From: Akkermansia muciniphila
Lineage (GTDB): Bacteria; Verrucomicrobiota; Verrucomicrobiia; Limisphaerales; UBA9464
NCBI GenBank assembly: GCA_945873715.1
Contig: CAMCFL010000021.1
Location: forward strand, 1 to 13,549
Direction of reading: 5' to 3'
DNA length: 13,549 nucleotides
The notes under the pieces are model-generated. The model ran no database searches and was not told where the DNA came from. It saw only the letters and a program-made list of their open reading frames with translations. Made by a program: the position numbers and the translations under genes. Positions within the stretch are counted from its first letter, which is position 1; the number at the start of each line of letters is the position of its first letter. Below, piece by piece: positions 6,973 to 13,549 of the stretch.

Positions 6973-8484
6973 ATGCGCCCCATGAACCCAGCCCATCGCC
7001 GAGCCTCCGGAGCGATCCTAGCCGCCACGCTTGTCCTCGTCGTTGCCGGTTGCAGCCAGTTCCAGAAGGCGACCCCCCTCGAGTTCCGCACCGAGGCGAT
7101 CGTCCGATCCAACCTGATCCAGTCCGTCAGCGCCAATGGATCGCTCACCCCCACCCGGCTGATCCAGGTCGGCTCGCAGGTCTCCGGGACGCTCACCTCG
7201 GTGAAGGTGGACTTCAATTCTCTGGTGAAAGAGGGCGACATCCTGGCGACCATCGACCCTGCCTCGTTTGAACGCGCCCTGGCCCGGGCCGAGGCGGATC
7301 TGGCCTCCGCCAAGGCCCAGCAGGTACTCGCCGACTTCAACCTCAAGCGGGCCAAGGAACTGTTCGCCGCCAAGCTGATCTCGGAGACGGAATACACGCA
7401 GAACGACGTCCAACTCCAGCAGGCCGTCGCCAGCGTCAAGATGCGCGACGCCGCAGCCGAAAGCGCCCGCGTCGACCTCCAGCGCACCACCATCTACGCC
7501 CCTCTCGATGGCATGGTCATCTCCCGGGCCGTCGATGCCGGACAGACCGTCGCTTCCAGCTTCAACACCCCCACGCTCTTCACCATCGCCAATGATCTGG
7601 CGAAGATGCACATCGAACTGGCGGTCTCCGAGGCCGACATCGGTGCCGTGGAAAAAGGGCAGCGGATCGAGTTCCAGGTGGATGCCTTCCAGAACCGCAA
7701 GTTCACCGGCACCGTGAAACAGGTGCGCTACAACGCCACCACCAACCAGAGTGTCATCAGCTACATCACGGTCATTGAGGTGGGTAACCCGGAACTGAAG
7801 CTGCGCCCCGGCATGACCGCCAACGCCAGCATCATCACCTCCGAGAAAAACGATATCCTGCGCATCCCCGGTGCCGCCTTCCGGTTCTCCCCGTCGGCCC
7901 TCGGGCTGACCGTCCTCCCCGCCACCAACACCGTTTCCACCAATGGCGTCGCCCGTCCCCGTGGCGGCGGCGGCATGGAAGGCCTGCCCACCCCGCCATG
8001 GATGGCCGGCGGCACCTTCCGTCGGCCCACCGACGAGGAACGGGAGAAATACGCTGCCAGCCTGACTCCCGAGCAGAAGGAGCAATATGAGAAGCTTCAG
8101 GCCGAACGCCGCCGGCGCATGGCGGAGGGCGGTGGACCGGGCGGTCCAGGTGGAGGCGGGGGAGGTGGTGGCGCAGGCGGCCCCGGGGGGCCGGGCGGTC
8201 CCGGTGGCGGTGCCACCCGGGCCACCCCCAGTGTCGAGGGTCCCACCCTCCGGACCGTCTATGTCCTCTCTGGCCAGCCCACCAAGGATGCCAACGCCAA
8301 ACCCTCGGTCCAGGCCGTCAACGTCAAGGTCGGCATCACCGACGGCAACGGTTACGAAGTCCTCGAAGGTCTCAAGGAAGGCGATGTGATCATCACCGGT
8401 ACCAAGGGCGGTGCCATGGCGGCGGCCGGTGGTCCATCCGCTTCGCCCTTCGGTTCTCCGTTCGGCGGTGGCATGCGCCGGTAA
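6973..8484 (+). CDS. MacA-like periplasmic adaptor (membrane fusion) lipoprotein
   Basis: 503-residue periplasmic adaptor of a tripartite ABC efflux system, linking the inner-membrane MacB-like transporter to an outer-membrane TolC-type channel. Residues 1-27 are a lipoprotein signal with lipobox VAGC (Cys27). Then follow the first lipoyl/barrel half (LIQVGSQVSGTL about 63-74, VKEGDIL 85-91), an alpha-helical hairpin (about 98-170), the second lipoyl half (TIYAPLDGMV, 173-182) and beta-barrel segments to about 300. The oddity is an insert at about 325-420: proline- and charge-rich, with SLTPEQKEQYEKLQAERRRR (363-382), then a nearly pure Gly/Pro tract (386-413). The adaptor fold resumes at about 424 (TLRTVYVL) and ends with the membrane-proximal part GDVIITG. 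It is longer than typical MacA (about 370 residues) because of this insert. First gene of the operon. ATG 6973 is used; ATG 6982 is equally possible. Confidence 0.9.
   Translation: MRPMNPAHRRASGAILAATLVLVVAGCSQFQKATPLEFRTEAIVRSNLIQSVSANGSLTPTRLIQVGSQVSGTLTSVKVDFNSLVKEGDILATIDPASFERALARAEADLASAKAQQVLADFNLKRAKELFAAKLISETEYTQNDVQLQQAVASVKMRDAAAESARVDLQRTTIYAPLDGMVISRAVDAGQTVASSFNTPTLFTIANDLAKMHIELAVSEADIGAVEKGQRIEFQVDAFQNRKFTGTVKQVRYNATTNQSVISYITVIEVGNPELKLRPGMTANASIITSEKNDILRIPGAAFRFSPSALGLTVLPATNTVSTNGVARPRGGGGMEGLPTPPWMAGGTFRRPTDEEREKYAASLTPEQKEQYEKLQAERRRRMAEGGGPGGPGGGGGGGGAGGPGGPGGPGGGATRATPSVEGPTLRTVYVLSGQPTKDANAKPSVQAVNVKVGITDGNGYEVLEGLKEGDVIITGTKGGAMAAAGGPSASPFGSPFGGGMRR
8127..8218 (+). 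repeat. Low-complexity Gly/Pro-coding tract inside the adaptor gene
   Basis: G- and C-rich simple sequence made of GGN codons with interspersed CCN, coding residues 386-413 of the adaptor (GGPGG units). It is a likely site for slippage and length variation between strains. Confidence 0.7.
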
Positions 8485-8503
8485 TTCCCCTTCCCCTCCC
8501 ACC

Positions 8504-9262
8504 GTGCAGCCCGTCATCCAACTCACCGACTTCCGCAAGACCTACAAGTCCGGCGAAGTCGAGGTCCACGCCGTACGCGGGGTCAACCTGACCGTGCTCC
8601 CCGGGGAATTCGTCGCCATCATGGGGGCCAGCGGTTCCGGCAAGAGCACCATGATGAACACGGTCGGCTGCCTCGATCGGCCCACCGGCGGTTCGTACCT
8701 GCTGGACGGGGTCGATGTCGGTTCCCTGACCCGCAACGAACGCGCCGACCTGCGAAACCGCAAGCTCGGGTTTGTCTTCCAGGGATTCAACCTCCTCGCC
8801 CGAACCACCGCCGTGGAGAACGTCGAACTTCCCATGCTCTACGGCCGCCCGCCACTCCCCACCAAGGAACAACGTCGGCGCGCCCTCGAAGCCCTCAAGT
8901 TGGTCGGCCTCGGCGATCGCACCGACCACACGCCCAGCCAACTCTCCGGCGGACAACAACAGCGCGTGGCGATCGCCCGCGCCCTGGTCAACGAGCCCAA
9001 GGTGCTCCTGGCAGACGAACCCACCGGCAATCTCGATTCCAGGACGTCCATCGAGATCATGGGCATCTTCCAGCACCTCAATGAGCAGGGCATGACCGTT
9101 GTCATGGTCACCCACGAACTCGACGTCGCCCGCTACTGCAAGCGCATCGTCGTCATGCGCGACGGTCAGATCCGATCCGACGACCCCGTCACCGACCGTT
9201 CCCTCGCCCCGGTCGAACTCGCCCGACTCGAAGCCGAGCAGAAGGCCGTCCAACTCGCCTGA
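8504..9262 (+). CDS. ABC transporter ATP-binding protein (MacB/LolD type)
   Basis: 252-residue cytoplasmic ATPase that powers the exporter encoded with it. All nucleotide-binding motifs are intact: Walker A GASGSGKST (41-49), Q-loop Gln93 in FVFQGFNLL, signature LSGGQQQR (147-154), Walker B VLLADEP (167-173; Asp171, Glu172) with D-loop GNLDSR, and switch His204 in VTHE. The pattern GFNLL...LADEPTGNLD is typical of the LolD/MacB/FtsE subgroup of o228-type ABC proteins. The start is taken as GTG 8504 (MQPVIQLTDFRKTY), 19 nt after the adaptor stop. An upstream ATG at 8411 overlaps the adaptor gene and would add 31 residues unlike the family. No Shine-Dalgarno is visible; the leader is pyrimidine-rich. 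In E. coli MacB this domain is fused to the permease; here it is separate. Confidence 0.93.
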   Translation: MQPVIQLTDFRKTYKSGEVEVHAVRGVNLTVLPGEFVAIMGASGSGKSTMMNTVGCLDRPTGGSYLLDGVDVGSLTRNERADLRNRKLGFVFQGFNLLARTTAVENVELPMLYGRPPLPTKEQRRRALEALKLVGLGDRTDHTPSQLSGGQQQRVAIARALVNEPKVLLADEPTGNLDSRTSIEIMGIFQHLNEQGMTVVMVTHELDVARYCKRIVVMRDGQIRSDDPVTDRSLAPVELARLEAEQKAVQLA

Positions 9263-9264
9263 CC

Positions 9265-10479
9265 ATGTACGCCGTACTCAAGATCGCCGTCCGCGCCCTC
9301 CGCCGGAACCTGCTCCGCTCCTTCCTCACCATGCTCGGCATCATTGTCGGCATCGCCTCGGTCATCGTGGGCGTCAGCATGGGCACCGGGGCCAAGGCCG
9401 AGGTCGACAAGCGCATCGCCTCCATGGGCAACAACCTGCTCATGATCATGTCCGGCAACATGTCCCGCGGCGGGGTCCGCGGCGGCTTCGGTGCTGCGCC
9501 CAACCTTTCTCCCTCCGACTACGACGCCATCCGACGGGAGATCAGCGGCGTCACCGGGGTCAGCCCCGAGGTCCGGACCCGGGCCCAGATCACCGCCGGC
9601 AACCAGAACAGCAGTTCCGACATCTCGGGCGTCAGCGCCGCCTACGCCGACATCCGGTCGTGGGAATTCCGTTCCGGTGGCAACTTCTCCGATGCCGACG
9701 TCCGCAACGCCGCCAAGGTCTGCCTGCTCGGCACCACCGCCGCCAAGACCCTCTTCGGCGAGGACGTCGATCCGGTCGGCCAGATCATCCGCATCAAGAA
9801 TGCCCCCTTCACCGTCCTGGGATGGTTGAAGCCCAAGGGCGCAAACTCCTTCGGAAGCGATCAGGACGATGTCGTCCTCGTGCCCTATACCAGCGTCATG
9901 AAGCGTCTCTCGGGCGACACCATGTTCCGCTCGTTTTCGCTCCAGGTGGAAGGACCTGAAGTCCTCGCCGACGTCCAGAACGACATCACCGTCCTGCTCC
10001 GCCAGCGACACAAGATCGGTGACGGCAAGGACGACGACTTCATGATCCGCACCCAGCAGGAAATGAGCGAATTCCTCAACGCCAACAACCGGATCATGAC
10101 CATCCTCATCGGGTTCTTCGCCGGCATCTCCCTCGTCGTCGGTGGCATCGGCATCATGAACATCATGCTCGTGTCCGTCACCGAACGTACCCGCGAGATC
10201 GGCATCCGCCTCGCCGTCGGTGCCCGAGGCCGGGATGTCCTCCGTCAGTTTCTCACCGAGGCCGTCCTGCTCAGCGTCATGGGAGGCATCCTCGGGATCG
10301 CCGTCGGATTCTGGCTGGCCCCGCTCCTTACCAAGTTCTTCGAGTTCCCCACCCTGATTTCGAACTCCTCTGTCATCCTCGCCTTCTCGGTGTCGGCCGT
10401 CATCGGTGTGGTCTTCGGCTTCTTCCCCGCCCTCAAGGCCGCCAACCTCGATCCCATCGACGCGCTGAGGTACGAGTGA
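9265..10479 (+). CDS. MacB-like ABC transporter permease (MacB_PCD/FtsX)
   Basis: 404-residue inner-membrane subunit of the exporter. TM1 lies at about 20-41 (FLTMLGIIVGIASVIVGVSM). It is followed by a large periplasmic domain of about 235 residues (MacB periplasmic core), then three TMs forming the FtsX domain: about 277-305 (with GGIGIMNIMLVSVTERTREIG), 330-357 and 368-390. The cytoplasmic motif TEREIGIRLAVGA-like (307-320) and the C-terminal PALKAANLDPIDALRYE are hallmark MacB sequences. The start ATG is 2 nt after the ATPase stop, implying translational coupling. Together with the two upstream genes it forms a MacAB-type pump that typically exports macrolides, peptides, siderophores or lipoproteins; the substrate here is unknown. 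No TolC-like gene is present in the window. Confidence 0.93.
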   Translation: MYAVLKIAVRALRRNLLRSFLTMLGIIVGIASVIVGVSMGTGAKAEVDKRIASMGNNLLMIMSGNMSRGGVRGGFGAAPNLSPSDYDAIRREISGVTGVSPEVRTRAQITAGNQNSSSDISGVSAAYADIRSWEFRSGGNFSDADVRNAAKVCLLGTTAAKTLFGEDVDPVGQIIRIKNAPFTVLGWLKPKGANSFGSDQDDVVLVPYTSVMKRLSGDTMFRSFSLQVEGPEVLADVQNDITVLLRQRHKIGDGKDDDFMIRTQQEMSEFLNANNRIMTILIGFFAGISLVVGGIGIMNIMLVSVTERTREIGIRLAVGARGRDVLRQFLTEAVLLSVMGGILGIAVGFWLAPLLTKFFEFPTLISNSSVILAFSVSAVIGVVFGFFPALKAANLDPIDALRYE

Positions 10480-10732
10480 CGGTCAAACCCACGGACGCCG
10501 GAGGCGTCCCGGAATTTGGCCGGCGGTCGAACGACCGCCGGTTCGCAGATCACCCCCCACCGACCCCGGCGGGGTCGCGCGAGCCCAAACACCGCCCCGC
10601 AGGTTGGACCACGTAGTGGGACACAAGCCCGCAAACCGGATTCTCCCGCAGAGACGCAACGGCAGAGATGAGAGACCGGGTCGGCGTGGCCGCGTGGCGG
10701 CAGAATGAGATGGGACTGACCCGAATGGCACT
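10480..10732 (+). repeat. Composite repeat copy after the exporter operon
   Basis: Gap between the MacB-like gene and the convergent small ORF. It starts 14 nt after the permease stop with hairpins P, Q and R (10493-10577), followed by module S (about 10598-10665, including GCAAACCGGATTCTCCCGCA and GAGACG words). Modules T and U are missing. The remaining sequence to 10732 holds nothing I recognise. Confidence 0.75.
10493..10577 (+). repeat. Hairpin triplet P-Q-R after the MacB-like gene
   Basis: P: GGACGCC 10493-10499, loop GGA, GGCGTCC 10503-10509. Q: CCGGCGGTCG 10520-10529, spacer AA, CGACCGCCGG 10532-10541. R: CGACCCC 10561-10567, GGC, GGGGTCG 10571-10577. All stems are perfect and the spacing matches the copy at 2380-2465. 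Starting 14 nt after the operon stop, it would place three strong hairpins in the 3' end of the exporter mRNA, where it could stabilise the transcript or promote termination (inference). Confidence 0.85.
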
Positions 10733-11038
10733 TTAGCGCTGCGGCACAAATCGCCAGTCCACGTGCCCCTCGTAAGCCAGGGTCTCGTTGACCAAGGCAT
10801 CCAATCCCGGGTCATCATCCCGGAGTGCCTCGCGGGTGCGGATGGGATGAGGCGCGTCCTTGGGCGCGGCGTGATTCCACTTCCACAACCCCTTCTCCAT
10901 CGCCTTGCGATACGCCTGGTTCTTCCGCTCCCACCAACCCGGGGCAAGGGCACCCGGCCGCCTCGCGTCACGACCTCGTAACTCGCCCCGGCCGAATCGG
11001 AACTGGTACCCTGACGCATGGCTAGGGAAGACATCCAA
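10733..11038 (-). CDS. Small hypothetical protein or 5'-truncated gene remnant
   Basis: A frame of 101 codons ending at TAA 10733-10735. The C-terminal 70 or so residues look truly coding: good third-position G/C and a varied, tryptophan-containing sequence (PGWWERKNQAYRKAMEKGLW, later DPGLDALVNETLAYEGHVDW and RFVPQR). I do not recognise the family. The start is unsatisfactory. The only candidate at the 5' end is TTG at 11038, which lies inside the divergent prepilin gene, and the first 30 or so residues use codons that are rare elsewhere in the window (TTA, CGA). The gene may therefore have lost its 5' part when the neighbouring sequence was rearranged, or may start at a non-canonical codon near 10960-10980. 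Confidence 0.45.
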   Translation of the reverse strand: MDVFPSHASGYQFRFGRGELRGRDARRPGALAPGWWERKNQAYRKAMEKGLWKWNHAAPKDAPHPIRTREALRDDDPGLDALVNETLAYEGHVDWRFVPQR

Positions 11039-11740
11039 CGACCGTCGGGGCGCGCCTTCACCCTGATTGAACTCCTGGTGGTGATCGCGATCGTCGCCGT
11101 GCTCGCCGGCCTGCTGGCACCGGCGCTCGGTCGCACGAAGCGACTCTCGCTCCGCAGTGCCTGCCTATCCAACCTGCACCAGATCGGTCTGGGGACGGCC
11201 ATGTATGCCGGGGATTCCCGTGGCCGCATGCCGTGGGTTCCGGATGAACATCTCCAACTCACTCCTCCAGTGGATTCCGCCGGCAAGCGATACGCTCGCA
11301 TGGGCGGCTTCATGCCAGTCCTGCAGGCCTACCTGCCCGACGTCCGGGTCTGGCAGTCACCCCCGGTCCGCAAGATCGCGACCAACTCCTGGCAGTCGAA
11401 CTTCGTCGGTCCCTGGCTCGATGGACGCGGGGAGAGCGCGAGTCGGGGCACCGCCAACTACATCAGCGACAAATTGGGGGAAACCGATCCGCTGAAGGCC
11501 CGTTACCTTCGCGACCGGACGCCCGAGGATTGTGCAAGCCTCCGCGGCGCCAGCGTCTCGGATGAGGAATGGCTGATGACGCCGTTCTTCGAAAAACCAT
11601 GGTGGCCTTCGTTCCGGGCTGCATGGACGGTCGGTGACAGCGAACCTCCGTCCGGCGGTTGGTCCGCTCACGACGGAGGCAGGAACCAACTCTACCTCGA
11701 CTTCCACGCCTCGTGGGTGCGGCGGAACATCGACCGGTGA
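11018..11740 (+). CDS. Divergent prepilin-type N-terminal cleavage/methylation protein
   Basis: 240-residue pilin-like/pseudopilin-like protein. A short leader MAREDIQRPSGRA precedes FTLIELLVVIAIVAVLAGLL. Cleavage would be between Ala13 and Phe14, with Glu18 at +5; Ala in place of the usual Gly at -1 is unusual and may slow or prevent processing. The globular part keeps the family-like CLSNLHQIGLGTAMYAGD (49-66). The usual CP motif is replaced by QSPP (about 113-116), and the C-terminal H-X9-DG motif reads His218-X9-Asp228-Phe229 (AHDGGRNQLYLDFHASW), lacking the Gly. It is shorter than the other pilin-like protein in the window and appears to be a diverged member of the same family. Start ATG 11018 gives the expected leader. 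It stands alone, convergent with the phosphoesterase gene. Confidence 0.85.
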   Translation: MAREDIQRPSGRAFTLIELLVVIAIVAVLAGLLAPALGRTKRLSLRSACLSNLHQIGLGTAMYAGDSRGRMPWVPDEHLQLTPPVDSAGKRYARMGGFMPVLQAYLPDVRVWQSPPVRKIATNSWQSNFVGPWLDGRGESASRGTANYISDKLGETDPLKARYLRDRTPEDCASLRGASVSDEEWLMTPFFEKPWWPSFRAAWTVGDSEPPSGGWSAHDGGRNQLYLDFHASWVRRNIDR

Positions 11741-11752
11741 CCGATGCCTCCC

Positions 11753-11787
11753 GGCGGATGCCGGAAGCCACCTGGCTTCCTGCCGCC
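11753..11787. terminator. Candidate bidirectional hairpin between convergent genes
   Basis: GGAAGCC (11763-11769), loop ACCT, GGCTTCC (11774-11780) forms a perfect 7-bp stem; an outer GGCGG (11753-11757)/CCGCC (11783-11787) pair can extend it across an internal loop. It is the only inverted repeat in the 69-nt gap between the converging stop codons at 11740 and 11810, so it probably serves both transcripts. There is no T-tract on either side, so the call rests on position and structure. Confidence 0.45.
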
Positions 11788-11809
11788 CCTGGAGGAATCC
11801 CACAAGCGC

Positions 11810-13549
11810 CTAGCGTCGCTTCCTTTCCCGCTCTTCTTCCTCCTCCTCTTCGTCCTCGGCAGACAGGACGAATCCAGCGCGGACGGGTGCCGGCATGACT
11901 GAATCCGCCCCGCGGACCGATCGCCAGATGACCTCGTTGAGTTCCAGGTCGTCCGCCGCATCTTCCCGCGTCAGATCCATCCGCTCCGATTTCTCGTGCC
12001 CCCAGGCATCGGCCAGATTCCGGGCGCTGAGGTCGGCCTGCGGAACCACCGCGGTGTACGGCGTGAGGTCCGGCTTGGGTCCGAAGCTGGCAAACATGGG
12101 CATCGCGGCCGCATCAAACTGGCTCATGGGCTTCATCCCCAGGATCAGCTCCATCGTGCGCAGCATGCTGCAGGTGGAATAGAGGGTGGAATCGACCGTG
12201 TGCCTCCGGACGTAAGGACTGATGACGTAGGCGACCGTCCGGTGCGCATCGATGTGGTCCGGACCATTCTGGGCATCGTCTTCCACGACGAAGATGGCGG
12301 TGCTGGCCCAGAACTTCGACCGACTGAGGGCCTCCACCACCCGTCCCAGCGCGAGATCGTTCTCCGCCATGTAGGCCGTGGGGGTCGGTTTGCCGCGACT
12401 GGTGCCGGCGGTGTGGTCGTTGGGCAAACGAACGATCTGAAGCCGGGGCATCTCCCCCTCGCGCTCGAACCGGGCCAACTCGGCGATGAATCGGTCGGCA
12501 CGGGACAGATCGCTGTAGTCCATGTCGAAGCTGCGGAACCCCGGGTCGAAATGCCCCTGCAGGTTCGCCACCATCGTCGTGCAGGGGTCGTTGGTGGTCG
12601 CCCCGTTGTTCACGAACTCGCCATAGCTCCGATAGGTCACGCCGGCAGCCTTCGCGCGATCCCAGAGATAACCCCCGGCCGGGGTGGCGATCCGGAAGCG
12701 GCCCTCGCTCGGATAGGCATACTTGCGGTCCTGGTTGTGCCCGTAGCTCATCGGCCACATCCGCTCCACGAAGTCCGTCGCGTAGGCACCCATCGTCCAT
12801 TCGTGTCCGTCGGCGCTGACCTCGCTCTCGACATAGAAGTTGTCCAGCAACACGAATTCCCGAGCGAGCCGGTGATGGTTGGGCGTCACCGTTTCAGGGA
12901 ACAGACACAGCGTGGGATCGCCCTTGCCTTCCGGCATGTCGCCCAGCACCTGATCGTAGGTTCGGTTTTCCTTGATGAGATAGATGCAGTGCCGGATCGG
13001 CGTGGGACGCCCGGCGACGAGGGGGATGGGATGATTGGCCGGCAGCGTCTTGGGCGGAGCCGGCGGACGGCACCGGTAGGTCCGTTCCGTGAACTGGCGC
13101 AACTTTCCCTCGAGATCCTCGCGGTCCTTCGGCAGGTCAATGATCGACAGCGAACCCGGAAACAATCCCCCGATGTACTCCCGGATGGTCCCGGGTGCCT
13201 CGTTGCCCGGCTGGGGCCCGTAGCGGTTCGCGCGCGACGCCAGGCCCTTGCCGTTCGCCACCAGCAGGTGCTTCCCATCGGGCGTCACCCGGACCGAGGT
13301 CGGGTACCAACCCACCGGAATGAATCCCAGGGAATGGCTTCGCCCCGGCTCGCGGACATCGAAGACGCTGACCGCATTGATGTTGGCATTGGCGACAAAG
13401 AGCAGGCTCTCATCCGGGCTCAGGGCCAGGCTGTTCGGAGTCGATCCCGGCAGGGCACCGGGCTCGAGTTCGGCCGCCAACGTCTCCTTCACGCTGCCGT
13501 TTTCCGCATCCAGCACACTGACGGTGTTCTGGTTGGCATTGGCGACGAA
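11810..13549 (-). CDS. YncE-type beta-propeller / alkaline-phosphatase-like phosphoesterase fusion (5' end beyond window)
   Basis: The frame runs to the last base of the window (first visible residues FVANANQNTVSVLDAENG), so the N-terminus is missing; 579 residues are visible. The first 150 or so are the end of a YVTN/YncE beta-propeller, with repeated blades (FVANANQNTVSV, LFVANANINAVSVFDV, HLLVANGKG). A phosphoesterase domain of the alkaline phosphatase superfamily (PF04185-like) starts at about residue 183. It has IKENRTYDQVLGD (Thr197 at the usual nucleophile/metal-ligand position), LDNFY (Asp236), ADGHEW, RLPNDHTAG (Asp378, His379) and VEDDAQNGPDHIDAH (Asp424/Asp425, Asp431, His432, His436), giving a full set of plausible metal ligands. 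The protein ends in a highly charged tail, AEDEEEEEEERERKRR. Such fusions are usually exported; the substrate (phosphodiester or phospholipid) is unknown. The apparent start at 13516 is an internal GTG. Confidence 0.88.
   Translation of the reverse strand, partial: FVANANQNTVSVLDAENGSVKETLAAELEPGALPGSTPNSLALSPDESLLFVANANINAVSVFDVREPGRSHSLGFIPVGWYPTSVRVTPDGKHLLVANGKGLASRANRYGPQPGNEAPGTIREYIGGLFPGSLSIIDLPKDREDLEGKLRQFTERTYRCRPPAPPKTLPANHPIPLVAGRPTPIRHCIYLIKENRTYDQVLGDMPEGKGDPTLCLFPETVTPNHHRLAREFVLLDNFYVESEVSADGHEWTMGAYATDFVERMWPMSYGHNQDRKYAYPSEGRFRIATPAGGYLWDRAKAAGVTYRSYGEFVNNGATTNDPCTTMVANLQGHFDPGFRSFDMDYSDLSRADRFIAELARFEREGEMPRLQIVRLPNDHTAGTSRGKPTPTAYMAENDLALGRVVEALSRSKFWASTAIFVVEDDAQNGPDHIDAHRTVAYVISPYVRRHTVDSTLYSTCSMLRTMELILGMKPMSQFDAAAMPMFASFGPKPDLTPYTAVVPQADLSARNLADAWGHEKSERMDLTREDAADDLELNEVIWRSVRGADSVMPAPVRAGFVLSAEDEEEEEEERERKRR

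Noticed and set aside
5673..7493. 606-codon minus-strand frame
   Set aside because: It lies antisense to the first prepilin gene, the 106-residue ORF and the adaptor gene, which have recognisable families or better codon bias. Its own translation shows no domain.
8411..8503. Upstream ATG start for the ABC ATPase
   Set aside because: It would overlap the adaptor gene by 74 nt and add 31 residues that do not resemble ABC proteins. GTG 8504 starts exactly where the family homology begins.
7018..8538. 506-codon minus-strand frame rich in Gly, Asp and His
   Set aside because: It is the antisense shadow of the MacA-like adaptor gene, whose lipobox, lipoyl and barrel motifs are clear.
8393..9253. 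286-codon minus-strand frame
   Set aside because: It is antisense to the ABC ATPase, which has all catalytic motifs; composition is typical of antisense frames in GC-rich genes.

Overview
The window is high-GC bacterial chromosomal DNA, most likely from a member of the Verrucomicrobiota (Limisphaerales/Pedosphaera-like) or a related PVC bacterium. This is inferred from the gene mix: two stand-alone prepilin-type 'H-X9-DG' proteins, a YncE-propeller/phosphoesterase fusion, a very large secreted prolyl-oligopeptidase-type hydrolase and a MacA-like lipoprotein with a glycine-rich insert. Recognisable Shine-Dalgarno sequences are mostly absent. No rRNA, tRNA, CRISPR array, transposase or phage gene was found.

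Layout. 1-584: no gene; a mosaic of hairpin-forming repeats. 585-1976 (-): APC-family amino acid permease. 1977-2855: no gene; the same mosaic, including two nearly identical copies of a repeat of about 250 nt with a period of 380-381 nt. 2856-5336 (+): exported alpha/beta hydrolase with a Ser-Asp-His triad. 5523-6386 (+): prepilin-type protein. 6492-6812 (+): short protein of unknown function. 6973-10479 (+): compact three-gene operon for a MacAB-type ABC exporter (periplasmic adaptor lipoprotein, ATPase, FtsX-type permease; gaps of 19 and 2 nt). 10480-10732: a third intergenic copy of the repeat. 10733-11038 (-): small ORF or gene remnant without a convincing start. 11018-11740 (+): second, divergent prepilin-type protein. 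11810-13549 (-): YVTN/YncE beta-propeller fused to an alkaline-phosphatase-like phosphoesterase, cut by the window end.

How the parts relate. Only the MacAB-like cluster is a clear functional unit; it lacks its outer-membrane channel here. The other genes look like independent transcription units: uptake of an amino acid, and several cell-envelope or periplasmic proteins (hydrolase, pseudopilin-like proteins, phosphoesterase).

The most unusual feature is the composite intergenic repeat. Three perfect or near-perfect hairpins (here called P, Q and R) always occur in the same order and are followed by modules S, T and U. Complete sets occur once in reverse (447-534) and twice forward (2380-2465, 10493-10577), with a partial reverse set cut by the window start (1-34). 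A further palindromic module, V, occurs at 2072, 2770 and 5379. These repeats keep long frames open on both strands and create many spurious ORFs. I see no complete undescribed gene system in this window; the repeat family is the best candidate for follow-up.
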